Shown: positions 1 to 8,422, numbered from the stretch's first letter. The stretch is DNA of 64,000 nucleotides from Nitrospina sp. (GCA_024648695.1 JACAVV010000012.1:50100-114099); one strand, 5' to 3'. Numbers and translations are program-made. The notes: generated by a model not told the origin, from the letters alone.

Positions 1-438
1 GATTTGGAAGCTAATGAAGGTGGCGGCATTGGATCCGACTCGGATGAAGAACTGAATTTAGCCTTTGATGCAAATGAAGAGGGCTATGAAACGCCTTCTC
101 TTTCTCTGGAAGACCTTGAAAACGAGGATAATGAAATTGGCCTGGATCTGGACTCTGGACAAGATGATATTAGTTTGGATCTGGATGACGATTTAAATCT
201 GGACAGTTCGGACCTTGGTTTAGATGGGCTCCAGGACGATGACTTGGGACTAGACTCAGGAGATTTCCAAAATCTCGGTGATGATAACGAAATTAGCCTG
301 GATCTTGATGATGATTTGGGACTCGACCTTGAAGATTCCGATGTCTCCATTGATCTGGACAGTTCGGATTCCGATATTTCGCTGGATCTTGATGACATCA
401 AACTTGAGATGGAAGATCCTGACGAGCCAAAATCATAA
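1..438 (+). CDS. C-terminal fragment of an acidic Leu/Asp repeat protein
   Basis: The reading frame is open from the first base and ends at TAA 436-438, so this is the tail of a gene that begins outside the window. The visible 145 residues are almost entirely Asp, Glu, Leu, Ser and Gly in short repeats of the type LDLDDDLGLD, followed by a short end (MEDPDEPKS). There is no membrane segment or recognisable domain. Tails like this occur on zinc-ribbon, FimV-like and gliding or chemotaxis-associated proteins, but the diagnostic N-terminal part is missing. Function is not assigned. The opposite strand is also open over much of this stretch, which is a by-product of the repetitive GA-rich coding sequence. 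Confidence 0.75.
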   Translation, partial: DLEANEGGGIGSDSDEELNLAFDANEEGYETPSLSLEDLENEDNEIGLDLDSGQDDISLDLDDDLNLDSSDLGLDGLQDDDLGLDSGDFQNLGDDNEISLDLDDDLGLDLEDSDVSIDLDSSDSDISLDLDDIKLEMEDPDEPKS

Positions 439-702
439 GCACACCTTCCTTATACCCCCCACCTGTCTCTTTTTAGCAGAAATATAGAGTTTTTCTTATT
501 TTCCTGTTAAGAATTTGCTAAAATACCCTCCCGCTCAACCAAAAAATAATTACTATCACTTCGATTTGCGACACCCGATCAAAAGCTTTGAAAAGCCACT
601 TCAAATTCAATTATGATATTCACTTGCAGTTTCTTGAGTGCACCCTGATCCTTCTTCGGGCCGCTTCTTTGACTGTTCATGGTCGAGTAAGAGATTTTCT
701 TT

Positions 703-1167
703 ATGAATCTTGAAATAGCTAGTGTATTGCGCAGGTTTTTCGCGCTCTTTATAGATATTTTAATTTTAGAAACCCTTGGAGCACTTATTACCATCCCATT
801 ACAAAACAAACTGATGCTGGAACCCGATGAAATTTTTCAGCAATTATTAGGAGGATTGGAAGACTCCAATAAATTATTAAGCTTTTTTTTGTTATACTCT
901 ACGGTCTTGATGTTACTGTGGGGATTTTATTTTGTAATTTTCAGCGCATATTCGGGTCAGACACCAGGGAAAAAAGTTTTGGGACTCAAGATTGTCCAAT
1001 CCAACGGAGAAGCTTTGAATGGCTCCATAGCAGTCAATCGATTTTTCAGCTTCACCCTTTCGGCCTCCTGTTTGTTTTTGGGATTTCTCTGGGCATTATT
1101 TAGTAAAAACAGGCAAACCTGGCACGATAAGTTGTCGGGCACTGTTGTCATAAAAGATCATTCATAA
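703..1167 (+). CDS. RDD family membrane protein
   Basis: A 154-residue protein with the RDD architecture. An N-terminal helix carries the Arg-Arg...Asp signature (VLRRFFALFIDILIL). A central hydrophobic helix follows (about residues 62-87). The motif SGQTPGKKVLGLKIV is a family hallmark, and two hydrophobic segments close with the typical WHDKLSGTVVI ending. RDD proteins are inner-membrane proteins, usually of unknown role; some have been linked to ion or osmotic adaptation. ATG start, 264 bases after the preceding gene, with no obvious strong ribosome-binding site. It lies 34 bases upstream of the aminotransferase gene, so the two could be cotranscribed. Confidence 0.85.
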   Translation: MNLEIASVLRRFFALFIDILILETLGALITIPLQNKLMLEPDEIFQQLLGGLEDSNKLLSFFLLYSTVLMLLWGFYFVIFSAYSGQTPGKKVLGLKIVQSNGEALNGSIAVNRFFSFTLSASCLFLGFLWALFSKNRQTWHDKLSGTVVIKDHS

Positions 1168-1201
1168 ACTACATTTTTAATTTTTTTATAGGAAGCAAAC
1201 G

Positions 1202-2347
1202 ATGAAAAAAAGATATTTATTAGCGCCGGGTCCTACGCCCGTTCCAGAACATGTCGCATTGGCCATGGCGACGCCCATGATTCATCACAGAACCCCGCAG
1301 TTCAGCAAGATTTTCGCTGAAGCCGCGCAATTGGCAAAGTACATGTTTCAAACGGAACAGGATGTCCTCATCCTGGCTTCGACGGGTACCGGAGCGATGG
1401 AAAGCTGTGTCACGAATTTGTTTTCTCCGGGTGACAAGTTACTGGTCATCAACGGCGGAAAATTCGGTGAACGTTGGGGAAAGATTGGCGAAACCTATGG
1501 AATGGAAATTGTTTGGCACAATGTCGACTGGGGACAGGCCGCAGATCCGAAAAAGATTAAGGAAATTCTGGATGGCGATCCGGACATCCGGGCTGTAATG
1601 GTACAAGCTTGCGAAACCTCGACCACGGTTGCACACCCTATTGAAGAGTTGGCGAAACTGACTCGCGACCGCGATAACTGTTTACTGGTGGTGGATGGTA
1701 TTACCGGAGTGGGTGTTTTCGAATTGCCTATGGACAAATGGGGCATTGATGCCCTGGTTACAGGTTCACAAAAGGCCCTGGCCTTACCTCCCGGTTTGGC
1801 TATGGTGGCCTTGAGTGAAAAAGCATGGGCCCGTGCCGACGAATCGAAATGTCCGAAGTTTTATTTCGACTTAAAGAAAGAACGTAAAAACCTTGCCAAC
1901 GATACCTCCGCTTACACTCCCGCAGTTTCTTTAGTGACGGGTTTGCTGGAAGTGTTGAAAGGGTTCAAGGAAGAAGGCATTGAAAATGTTCACAAACGGC
2001 ACAATCGTCTAGCCCGTGCCACTCGCGCAGGAGGCAAAGCCCTGGGACTGCAAATGATCGCTCCGGATTCGCCTGCGGACAGCACCACCGGTTTTTTCGT
2101 TCCGGAAGGAATTGACGGTGCAAAATTTGTAAAAACCCTGCGGGACGAATTTGGTGTCACTATGGCTGGCGGACAGGATCAGTGGAAAGGAAAAATTTTC
2201 CGGGTCGCGCATCTCGGTTATTTCGACACCTTCGATATCATCCTCGCCATGTCCGCTGTCGAAATGGCTTTGAAAAAGTTTGGGCACAACGTCCAGTTGG
2301 GTAAGGGCGTTGCCGCCGCCCAGGAAATTTTACTGGAAGCCTATTAA
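1202..2347 (+). CDS. Class V aminotransferase (alanine-glyoxylate / serine-pyruvate / phosphoserine type)
   Basis: A 381-residue PLP enzyme of fold type I. It opens with RYLLAPGPTPVPEHV, typical of the AGXT/serine-pyruvate aminotransferase subgroup. Also visible are the substrate-binding HHRTPQF segment, the DGITGVGVFE segment with the PLP-binding Asp, and the Schiff-base lysine in VTGSQKALALPPG. The start is an ATG preceded by AGGA. The next gene is serA, about 100 bases downstream on the same strand. Enzymes of this subgroup replace SerC as phosphoserine aminotransferase in several lineages, so a role in serine synthesis beside SerA is plausible. Glyoxylate transamination is the alternative. 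The family is certain; the exact substrate is inferred. Confidence 0.9.
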   Translation: MKKRYLLAPGPTPVPEHVALAMATPMIHHRTPQFSKIFAEAAQLAKYMFQTEQDVLILASTGTGAMESCVTNLFSPGDKLLVINGGKFGERWGKIGETYGMEIVWHNVDWGQAADPKKIKEILDGDPDIRAVMVQACETSTTVAHPIEELAKLTRDRDNCLLVVDGITGVGVFELPMDKWGIDALVTGSQKALALPPGLAMVALSEKAWARADESKCPKFYFDLKKERKNLANDTSAYTPAVSLVTGLLEVLKGFKEEGIENVHKRHNRLARATRAGGKALGLQMIAPDSPADSTTGFFVPEGIDGAKFVKTLRDEFGVTMAGGQDQWKGKIFRVAHLGYFDTFDIILAMSAVEMALKKFGHNVQLGKGVAAAQEILLEAY

Positions 2348-2445
2348 GCTATATTGTGGGTCAAACTTTTTTATCAATAAACTTTTAAACAATTTATGCT
2401 GAGATCCCTGAATCCAATCACGGGTTTCAGCTTTGGAGTGTGGGA

Positions 2446-4023
2446 ATGAAAATTCTTGTAAGTGATAACTTATCCCCGGTCGGGGTGGAAATACTTAAAA
2501 AGGAAAGCGGTATTGATGTCGATGTTAAAACAGGAATGTCCGAGGAAGAACTGATCCAGACTATTCCGGAATACGATGGACTCATCGTTCGAAGCGCCAC
2601 AAAAGTTAGAGCCGATATCATAGAAGCGGCGACAAATTTGAAAGTCATCGGCCGTGCTGGAATCGGTGTCGATAACATCGATTTGGAAGCGGCGGGCAAA
2701 AAAGGAATCATCGTTATGAATGCGCCCGATGGAAATGTCATTACCACCGGAGAACACGCTATGGCGCTAATGATGTCCATGTCGCGCAATATTCCGGGAG
2801 CCAATCAGTCGGTAAAGAATAAGACCTGGTCACCCAAAACATTCATGGGAGTTGAACTGTTCAATAAAACTCTTGGAATCATTGGCCTCGGACGAATCGG
2901 TTCGGTCGTTGCCGAGCGCGCCAAAGGATTTCAAATGAAAATCGTTGTCTACGACCCCTATGTTTCCGATGAGCATGCCAAAAACCTTGGTGTCGAACGG
3001 GTGGAATTGAAGGAACTTTTGGGAAGGGCCGATTATATTTCCCTTCACACGCCAAAAATGGATGGCAAAGCCCTGATTGGCAAGGAAGAATTCGCGGTCA
3101 TGAAAAAAGGTGTTCGCATTATCAACTGCGCCCGGGGGGGGTTGATTGATGAAGATGCGTTAGTTGAGGCAATTAAAGATAAAACCGTTGCCCAGGCGGC
3201 TTTGGATGTTTATGCTACGGAACCGGTTCCCACCGACAGCCCTCTGCTTGAATTGGATGAAGTGATTTGTACACCGCACCTTGGAGCTTCCACTGAAGAA
3301 GCCCAGGAAAAAGTTGCGGTTGCGGTTTGCGACCAGATGATTGATTTTCTGAAATATGGCTCCATTCGAAATGCCGTCAACATGCCGTCTATCGATGCGG
3401 AATTGCTGAAGCAACTCAAACCCCTGCTGGAGCTGGGGGAAAATATGGGGAAACTCCTGTCCCAATTGATTGATGATCCTATAAAAAAGGTCAATATTCA
3501 ATATAATGGAGAGGTTGCCGATTTGGATGTAAAGGCGGTGAGTATTTCTATTCTAAAGGGCTTGTTCGCACGAACCATTGAAGGCATCAATATGGTCAAT
3601 GCGCCCTATATTGCCAAAGAAAGGGATATCCCGGTCCAGGAGACGAAAACCACAGAGGTGGAGGATTACACCAGTACCGTTCGGGTCCATGTAACCACTC
3701 AAAGTGGAGAGCAGGATATCACGGGATCCATTTTTGGAAAGCAGGACGCCCGAATCGTCAAGATAAACGAGTATGCTTTCGAGGCGGTGTTCTCCAAATA
3801 CATGCTGGTTTTAACCAACACCGATTTGCCTGGGGTTATAGGCAACCTGGGAAATATACTTGGAAAGAACAACATCAACATTGCCGGTTTCCATTTGGGC
3901 CGATTGAGTGAGAAAGGCAAGGCAGTGGCCGTTGTCAACATCGACTCGCAACCCAATAGTGAAACCCTGCGGGAATTGCGGGACACCCCCAACATTCTCA
4001 GCGTCCACTCTGTAATTCTGTAA
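2446..4023 (+). CDS. serA: D-3-phosphoglycerate dehydrogenase
   Basis: The first enzyme of the phosphorylated serine pathway, oxidising 3-phosphoglycerate with NAD. About 525 residues, the long SerA form. The N-terminal catalytic domain has RAGIGVDNID and the NAD-binding GLGRIGSVVAERA motif. The active-site region includes INCARGGLIDE and the catalytic His in CTPHLGAST. An allosteric substrate-binding domain follows (about residues 320-450), then a C-terminal ACT domain (about 455-525, NTDLPGVIGNLGNILG). I chose the ATG at 2446 because GGAG lies seven bases upstream; a GTG at 2440 is in frame. A strong hairpin terminator follows the stop directly. Feedback control by serine through the ACT domain is expected from the family. 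Confidence 0.96.
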   Translation: MKILVSDNLSPVGVEILKKESGIDVDVKTGMSEEELIQTIPEYDGLIVRSATKVRADIIEAATNLKVIGRAGIGVDNIDLEAAGKKGIIVMNAPDGNVITTGEHAMALMMSMSRNIPGANQSVKNKTWSPKTFMGVELFNKTLGIIGLGRIGSVVAERAKGFQMKIVVYDPYVSDEHAKNLGVERVELKELLGRADYISLHTPKMDGKALIGKEEFAVMKKGVRIINCARGGLIDEDALVEAIKDKTVAQAALDVYATEPVPTDSPLLELDEVICTPHLGASTEEAQEKVAVAVCDQMIDFLKYGSIRNAVNMPSIDAELLKQLKPLLELGENMGKLLSQLIDDPIKKVNIQYNGEVADLDVKAVSISILKGLFARTIEGINMVNAPYIAKERDIPVQETKTTEVEDYTSTVRVHVTTQSGEQDITGSIFGKQDARIVKINEYAFEAVFSKYMLVLTNTDLPGVIGNLGNILGKNNINIAGFHLGRLSEKGKAVAVVNIDSQPNSETLRELRDTPNILSVHSVIL

Positions 4024-4062
4024 AAAAAATCCCCTCTCCTGCATGGGAGAGGGGATTTTTTC
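4024..4062. terminator. Bidirectional Rho-independent terminator
   Basis: A perfect 9-bp GC-rich stem (4031-4039 with 4046-4054) and a 6-base loop, flanked by an A-run on the left and a T-run on the right. It lies between the convergent serA (+) and parvulin (-) genes and can serve both. Confidence 0.92.
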
Positions 4063-4083
4063 ATTCTGTTTTTCAAACCCAAA

Positions 4084-4650
4084 TCAAGTGGTTTTTTCCT
4101 CTGCCTTCTCCTCGGGTTTTTCATACTTTTCACCAAACACCATGGCGATGATCTCATTGATCACCTCAACGCCTAAAATATTATAAACCGTATTGGCCGA
4201 TTTAAAATGTGGGCTGGTGAACAGACTCAACACTTTTTTACTGGTGTAGCCCAGCATCATGAACTCATGAGCATAGTTTTCGGCCACCAGCCGCAAGGTT
4301 TTTTCATCTGCATCTTCATCCCCGGTGGGAGGTCCGGCGTTGGGATCCACATCTTCCTTGATTTCATAAACATAAATCAAATGCCAGCCAAACTCGGTTT
4401 TAACGGGTCCAACCACTTCCCCTTCTTCAGCGGTGAATGCGGCCACCTCAAAAGGCCGGACCATGGCTCCTTTACCGAACCAACCCAGGTCACCACCGCG
4501 TTTTTTCGAAGGGCATTCACTGTATTCTTCTGCCTTTTGGCTAAAATCAGCCCCATCTTCAATTTCCTGTTTAATTTGCTCAGCGAGTTCCTTGGTTCCA
4601 ACCAGAATATGTCTGGCTTGAACTTTTTTAACTTTTCTATCTGATGGCAT
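4084..4650 (-). CDS. Parvulin-type peptidyl-prolyl isomerase with C-terminal extension
   Basis: 188 residues. Residues about 10-95 form a rotamase (parvulin) domain: the VQARHILVGT strand, the ECPSKKRGGDLGWFGKG loop, the conserved PFE..AF.....GEVVGPVKTEFGWHLI block. After an acidic linker comes a helical extension of about 55 residues containing AHEFMMLGYTSKKVLSLF and a Lys/Glu-rich end. There is no signal peptide, so this is probably a cytoplasmic isomerase, unlike the periplasmic SurA/PpiD forms. The extension is not part of the parvulin fold and its role is unknown. The gene is last in a long minus-strand block and is followed by a shared terminator. Confidence 0.88.
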   Translation of the reverse strand: MPSDRKVKKVQARHILVGTKELAEQIKQEIEDGADFSQKAEEYSECPSKKRGGDLGWFGKGAMVRPFEVAAFTAEEGEVVGPVKTEFGWHLIYVYEIKEDVDPNAGPPTGDEDADEKTLRLVAENYAHEFMMLGYTSKKVLSLFTSPHFKSANTVYNILGVEVINEIIAMVFGEKYEKPEEKAEEKTT

Positions 4651-4760
4651 GATACTTTCTCACCGGTTAATTAGCACTACATTCATAAAGTATATTAAAG
4701 GACAGACCCAATGAGGCTCTGGTTATATTAGTTAGATGGTAAAAATCGGAAAAAGGCCTA

Positions 4761-5522
4761 TCAATTTAACATTTTTTTGGACTTTTTCACCTTTTTCCCG
4801 GCAGGAGTCTCTACCTCCGTTTCTACTTCCAGTTTGGGTGTTTTATCCAGCAAATCCTTACCCAGTTTTTTCACATCTTTATAGCGCGTTTTCAGGACCT
4901 GATTCAAATTGGGGATAAATTTGTTCAGAGAGATCATCATATCGCTTTCCTTTTCCCCCAACTTTTCATCAATTTTGGCCCGTTTCGCTTCATCAAAATG
5001 ATAGGTGTAATTAAACAACGGGGCCTGTTCTTCTGCTTTTGAATCGTACTTATAAAAGGAAATTTGCAAACTTTTGTTATTCACACGAGGATCCAATTCA
5101 TAAGAATCTTCAATAAAGTATTTTTGATCCTCAAACTGGAAGTCTAACAGTTTGCTGTCCCTGGGAAACATTTCCATATAGTTGATGAAGCGTCCCGACT
5201 CAAACGAAAGATACGACTTGGGATTTTTCTGGCCGTAAGCCTTTGCTTCCAGGGCACGTTGTTTGATCAGAATCAACAACTCCTCCTGCATATCCGTCAC
5301 AAAGGACTTAACAACCGCCGTATCCGTTTCACTGAAGGGTTCCGTGTTCGGCAAGGCACTGAAGGTTTTGTTGAAATTGAACATGAAAGACAAGCGCTTG
5401 TTTTTTTCCGAATCGTACAAGGATAAAATCGCATTTTCACCTTCATGGAACGGATTCGTAAAGTAGAAATCCTCCAGGCGATAAGTGTGCTCGTAATCAT
5501 CTTCTTCAAAGCGAAAGGTCAT
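4761..5522 (-). CDS. Hypothetical protein with Lys-rich tail
   Basis: 253 residues, ATG start. I do not recognise a family. It is rich in aromatic and charged residues, probably mainly beta in the first 170 residues, with a helical segment near 180-235 and a basic tail (KKVKKSKKML). No signal peptide or membrane segment, so probably cytoplasmic. It lies between the parvulin and the first DUF1566 gene on the same strand, which suggests membership of the same transcription unit, but nothing in the sequence gives a function. Confidence 0.7.
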   Translation of the reverse strand: MTFRFEEDDYEHTYRLEDFYFTNPFHEGENAILSLYDSEKNKRLSFMFNFNKTFSALPNTEPFSETDTAVVKSFVTDMQEELLILIKQRALEAKAYGQKNPKSYLSFESGRFINYMEMFPRDSKLLDFQFEDQKYFIEDSYELDPRVNNKSLQISFYKYDSKAEEQAPLFNYTYHFDEAKRAKIDEKLGEKESDMMISLNKFIPNLNQVLKTRYKDVKKLGKDLLDKTPKLEVETEVETPAGKKVKKSKKMLN

Positions 5523-5615
5523 GATCGACCGTTGGCTCTCTTGTGGATTAATTTCTTTATAGGGTTCGATGACTGACCTCCTTTTCCTGTATCATAATTT
5601 GTGTTTGCAGGCGGA

Positions 5616-6047
5616 TCACTTGGGGTTGATATCTCTTACAGCTCGAATCGAGTCTTTACTGATATCTTCACGGTTATTGACGTTTTCATGGCCGTATCGA
5701 TAATAAAAAATGGCGGCGCCGTTATTAGGTCGAAGCGAATTAGTCCATGTGGTGTGTGCTCCTCCAGGAGAAAACGCCGAATCGATGTAGATTTCAAATC
5801 GGTCCATATCCCTGATGAATGAGTCCTCCAAAAAAAGGCTTTCCGCTTCTTTGAGCACGGGCATCCGCCAATCGTCATACCCTGCAAACTTTTTTTTGTT
5901 CAAATCTTTAATATAGTCCAGGGAATCATACCAATTCGTCCATTTACTTAAATCCTGAAAAGCATCTGTTTGCTTCCACATCAAATTGGTTTCCAGGTCA
6001 GTGACCGTACCATCGCCATTGTCCTTGAATCGTTTTTTCTTTTCCAA
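5616..6047 (-). CDS. DUF1566 (Lcl C-terminal domain) protein 1
   Basis: 143 residues, a single DUF1566 domain with almost nothing else. The family pattern is complete: NGDGTVTD, LMW, the paired tryptophans of the WTNW region, LNKKKFAGYDDWRMP, EAESLF, the TTW core and the closing IRAVRDI. DUF1566 is the C-terminal domain of the Legionella collagen-like adhesin Lcl and is thought to take a C-type-lectin-like fold. Here there is no signal peptide, so the protein is probably cytoplasmic. The start is TTG, supported by GGAGAAG about five bases upstream. This is the most distal gene of the array. Ligand unknown. Confidence 0.85.
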   Translation of the reverse strand: MEKKKRFKDNGDGTVTDLETNLMWKQTDAFQDLSKWTNWYDSLDYIKDLNKKKFAGYDDWRMPVLKEAESLFLEDSFIRDMDRFEIYIDSAFSPGGAHTTWTNSLRPNNGAAIFYYRYGHENVNNREDISKDSIRAVRDINPK

Positions 6048-6104
6048 CGTTACTTCTCCAAATATTTTCCAAATTTAATTCATGAAGGTTGTCTTTAAAA
6101 AAAA

Positions 6105-6557
6105 TCAAACCTCGTTTTCAATATCCCTTACGAAACGTGTTGCCCCGCGGGACACACGATAAATATCGTCGTACATCGTTGAACCTTTCCTGTAGCTGAA
6201 GCGAATAGCCTGAATCTTGTTTCTGACATCGCTTGTCCAGCACAAGAATCCAAATCCGGGAGGAAACACCGGAGGGATCGACGCATTTTGGCCCATATGG
6301 TCTTTATTGGAATACGTCTTCTGAAAAAGACTTTTAGCTTCTTCAGAAGTCGGCATTCGCCAATTTTTAAAACCACCGAAGAGCTTTTTATTCAATTGCA
6401 CAGCGTAGTCTCTGGTTTGAGTCCAACTCATCCAGGTTTTGGACATTTGCCAGGAATCTTCCTTGGACCAAATCAATTTCCGCCTGGTATCAATAATGGT
6501 ATCTCCATTATCCACAAAGCGGGAAGAATCGGTTGATGTTGAATTTGCGTCGTTCAC
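6105..6557 (-). CDS. DUF1566 protein 2
   Basis: 150 residues, one DUF1566 domain. The leading turn is shortened (NGDTIID where paralogs have NGDGTxxD), but LIWSKEDSW, LNKKLFGGFKNWRMP, EEAKSLF, a core CWTS and the closing FVRDI remain. No signal peptide. The annotated start is a GTG with no clear ribosome-binding site, so the true N-terminus is uncertain; the preceding residues are Ser/Thr/Asn-rich and need not be translated. It is separated from the next upstream gene by a 176-base gap that holds a dispersed palindromic repeat. Confidence 0.8.
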   Translation of the reverse strand: MNDANSTSTDSSRFVDNGDTIIDTRRKLIWSKEDSWQMSKTWMSWTQTRDYAVQLNKKLFGGFKNWRMPTSEEAKSLFQKTYSNKDHMGQNASIPPVFPPGFGFLCWTSDVRNKIQAIRFSYRKGSTMYDDIYRVSRGATRFVRDIENEV

Positions 6558-6622
6558 AGAATTTTTTTTGGTTAGGGTGGTTAAGAATATTTATCAAATA
6601 AAAATAATCCAAGTTCAGGTAG

Positions 6623-6690
6623 GACTTCGGCCGCATTTATTCCCCTCACCTTAATCCTATCCCTACGAGGGAGAAGGCGATTGCTATCCC
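6623..6690. repeat. Dispersed palindromic repeat, copy A
   Basis: A 68-base stretch starting with gacttcggccgcattt and containing cccctcaccttaatcc, matching 20308-20375 at roughly three of four positions with the same length and no obvious gaps. It lies in the gap between two DUF1566 genes. The core is of the type ctcacc...ctccc...gggag, a palindromic repeat style common in bacterial intergenic regions. Confidence 0.6.
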
Positions 6691-6733
6691 AAATTGAGCC
6701 TAAATAGTTTTTTTCCTAATTCCCGGAGCCGCC

Positions 6734-7639
6734 TCAGGCGTCACCTGACTCTGCAGGCTTGACCTCCCTGACGGCGCGGACGCCGTGGCTTCTCAAACCT
6801 TTCTTATGCCATTTATAATCTCCATTATAAAATTGGAAACGGACCGCAAGGGACTTATCATTTTTATTGAGTGTCTTGGTCCAGCATGTCGCTCCAGACC
6901 CCGGAGGAAACCCGGCAACCAGATATACCGTATCCCCATAAGCATCCGTGACGGGATTTGCAGGGTCACATATAGATTGAGCCTCTTTACGCGTTGGCAT
7001 TCTCCAATCATCGTAACCTGCTAACAAGGATTTATTCAGTTCAAGGCAATACACCTTGGCCTCTTCCCAGGTCACCCATTTATCCATATCGAGAAAAGAA
7101 TCATTTTTGTTCCACATCAAGCCCGTCTCGTTATCTGTCAAGGTACCGTCCCCATTATCCACAAACCGGAGTTTTTCTCTTTCAATATCCTGAGCCGTTT
7201 TGATATTTCGAACCGGCCGAACCCCGCTTGGGAACCCGTCATTTTCCTTAGCTAACCAATACTCATAATCGGATCTAAAATCATACCCCATAGCCGCTTT
7301 GGCGCCACGCGTTTCCGTCGTCCAGGTAGTGTACCCACAACCCGAAGGAAAGATAGGGTCCAGATGAATTTCACAGCCTTCGCGGTCGATATTACTCACT
7401 TCAAGATCAAACAAACTTTTGGCGTCGTTTCCATTGGGTATCCTCCAATTGCTGTAGCCACCGAACTTTTGCTTATTCAATTCCTGGACATATTCATTCG
7501 CCTGGTGCCAACTGACCAAATGCCCCAGATTCAACCAGGAGTCGTTTTTCATCCACATTAAATTGCTCAGATGATCCGTGATGGTTCCATCATTATGATC
7601 TTCGAATCGATATTTAGTGGAAATTTTTTCCATGTTCAC
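6734..7639 (-). CDS. Tandem two-domain DUF1566 protein
   Basis: 301 residues with two complete DUF1566 domains in tandem, about residues 11-150 and 158-295. Domain 1 has HNDGTITD, LMWMKNDSW, LNKQKFGGYSNWRIP and TTWTTETRG. Domain 2 has NGDGTLTD, LMWNKNDSF, LNKSLLAGYDDWRMP, CWTKTL and GVRAVREV. The two domains are clearly paralogous but diverged, so the duplication is not recent. There is no signal peptide or membrane segment. Start codon is GTG with an in-frame ATG two codons later. It is the only gene in the array with a duplicated domain, and sits seven bases downstream of protein 4. Confidence 0.87.
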   Translation of the reverse strand: MNMEKISTKYRFEDHNDGTITDHLSNLMWMKNDSWLNLGHLVSWHQANEYVQELNKQKFGGYSNWRIPNGNDAKSLFDLEVSNIDREGCEIHLDPIFPSGCGYTTWTTETRGAKAAMGYDFRSDYEYWLAKENDGFPSGVRPVRNIKTAQDIEREKLRFVDNGDGTLTDNETGLMWNKNDSFLDMDKWVTWEEAKVYCLELNKSLLAGYDDWRMPTRKEAQSICDPANPVTDAYGDTVYLVAGFPPGSGATCWTKTLNKNDKSLAVRFQFYNGDYKWHKKGLRSHGVRAVREVKPAESGDA

Positions 7640-7646
7640 ACCATTC

Positions 7647-8123
7647 CTATCTTCTTCGTTTTTTCATCTTATCCTGGGAGTGAGGATCTTTTCTGCATAA
7701 GCGAACCGCACCAAACGTATATTCATCTGCGTTGGCCAGTTGGCCTGTAGAAAAATCGAACCGTGGTCTCCGTGTAGAAGTATCACCTGCCAGCCAGATG
7801 GTTTTAAAACCGCCTTCGGGGAAGGTTTTATCAATGTGTAATAGGGTTCCCGATTTTCCAGGGTTTTCAAAGGATTCATCGAACAGGGTTTGTGCTTCTT
7901 CCGTGGTCGCCAGACGCCAGTCGTTGAAACCGCCAATTGATCGGATATTCTTTTTATCGGCGTATTCTCTGGATTCGTGCCAATTAAAAAACTTGCCTTT
8001 ATCCTGCCAGGAATCCTTTTTCATCCAATAAATCTGGGTCACCTTATCGAAAACCACAAAAGGCCCCTTTTCAACAAACCGCTTGTCTTCTTGTTTCTCA
8101 GGAACTTGTGAAACTTCATTCAT
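7647..8123 (-). CDS. Divergent DUF1566 protein 4
   Basis: 158 residues. A DUF1566 domain that has lost the NGDGTxTD opening (it reads EKGPFVVFD) but keeps IYWMKKDSW, the FNW segment, GGFNDWRLATTEEAQTLF, a core IWLAG and the closing AVRLCRKD. A short charged tail follows. ATG start with AAGG about eight bases upstream. Its stop lies seven bases before the next gene, so the two are very likely cotranscribed. It is the most diverged copy in the array and may have changed or lost its ligand site. Confidence 0.8.
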   Translation of the reverse strand: MNEVSQVPEKQEDKRFVEKGPFVVFDKVTQIYWMKKDSWQDKGKFFNWHESREYADKKNIRSIGGFNDWRLATTEEAQTLFDESFENPGKSGTLLHIDKTFPEGGFKTIWLAGDTSTRRPRFDFSTGQLANADEYTFGAVRLCRKDPHSQDKMKKRRR

Positions 8124-8203
8124 AAAATCAACCTTTTATTTTAAGGGCCGGCGATAAGCCAATCCCCATTGACCTCGATGGAATGCCTGCAAAGAATTGA
8201 CCG

Positions 8204-8422
8204 TCAATCTCCTGTATACCCGATTTCCACATTGCCTTTTTCAACATCGACAATAATAGGCACCATATGCTGGCCATTCGAGTACTCCAACATCGTCTCA
8301 AGTGCTTTCGGATCTTTATCGACATTGACGTAAAGAAATGATTTACATTGCTTCTTAAAATCGGCTCTGGCTTTTTGGGTGTGGGGGCAATCGTCTTTGC
8401 CAAAAATCATGTAATGGCTCAT
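8204..8422 (-). CDS. Small glutaredoxin-like protein
   Basis: 72 residues with a thioredoxin-fold glutaredoxin pattern: strand YMIFGKDDCP, active site CPHT at about residues 12-15, helix TQKARADF, strand SFLYVNVDKD, then the cis-proline segment HMVPIIV and the short end EIGYTGD. Only one Cys is in the active-site motif, so it would be of monothiol type; another Cys is at about residue 26. Cytoplasmic, expected to handle glutathione-linked or mixed disulfides. It lies in the middle of the DUF1566 array. The stop is a TGA, and the same frame stays open for about 20 codons beyond it (see findings). Confidence 0.8.
   Translation of the reverse strand: MSHYMIFGKDDCPHTQKARADFKKQCKSFLYVNVDKDPKALETMLEYSNGQHMVPIIVDVEKGNVEIGYTGD

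Noticed and set aside
84-401. Ser/Arg-rich antisense open frame
   Set aside because: It is the complement of the Asp/Leu repeat codons of the first gene; repetitive composition leaves the antisense frame open by chance.
8128-8403. 91-codon frame overlapping the glutaredoxin
   Set aside because: It is in a different frame from the recognisable thioredoxin fold and has no domain of its own.
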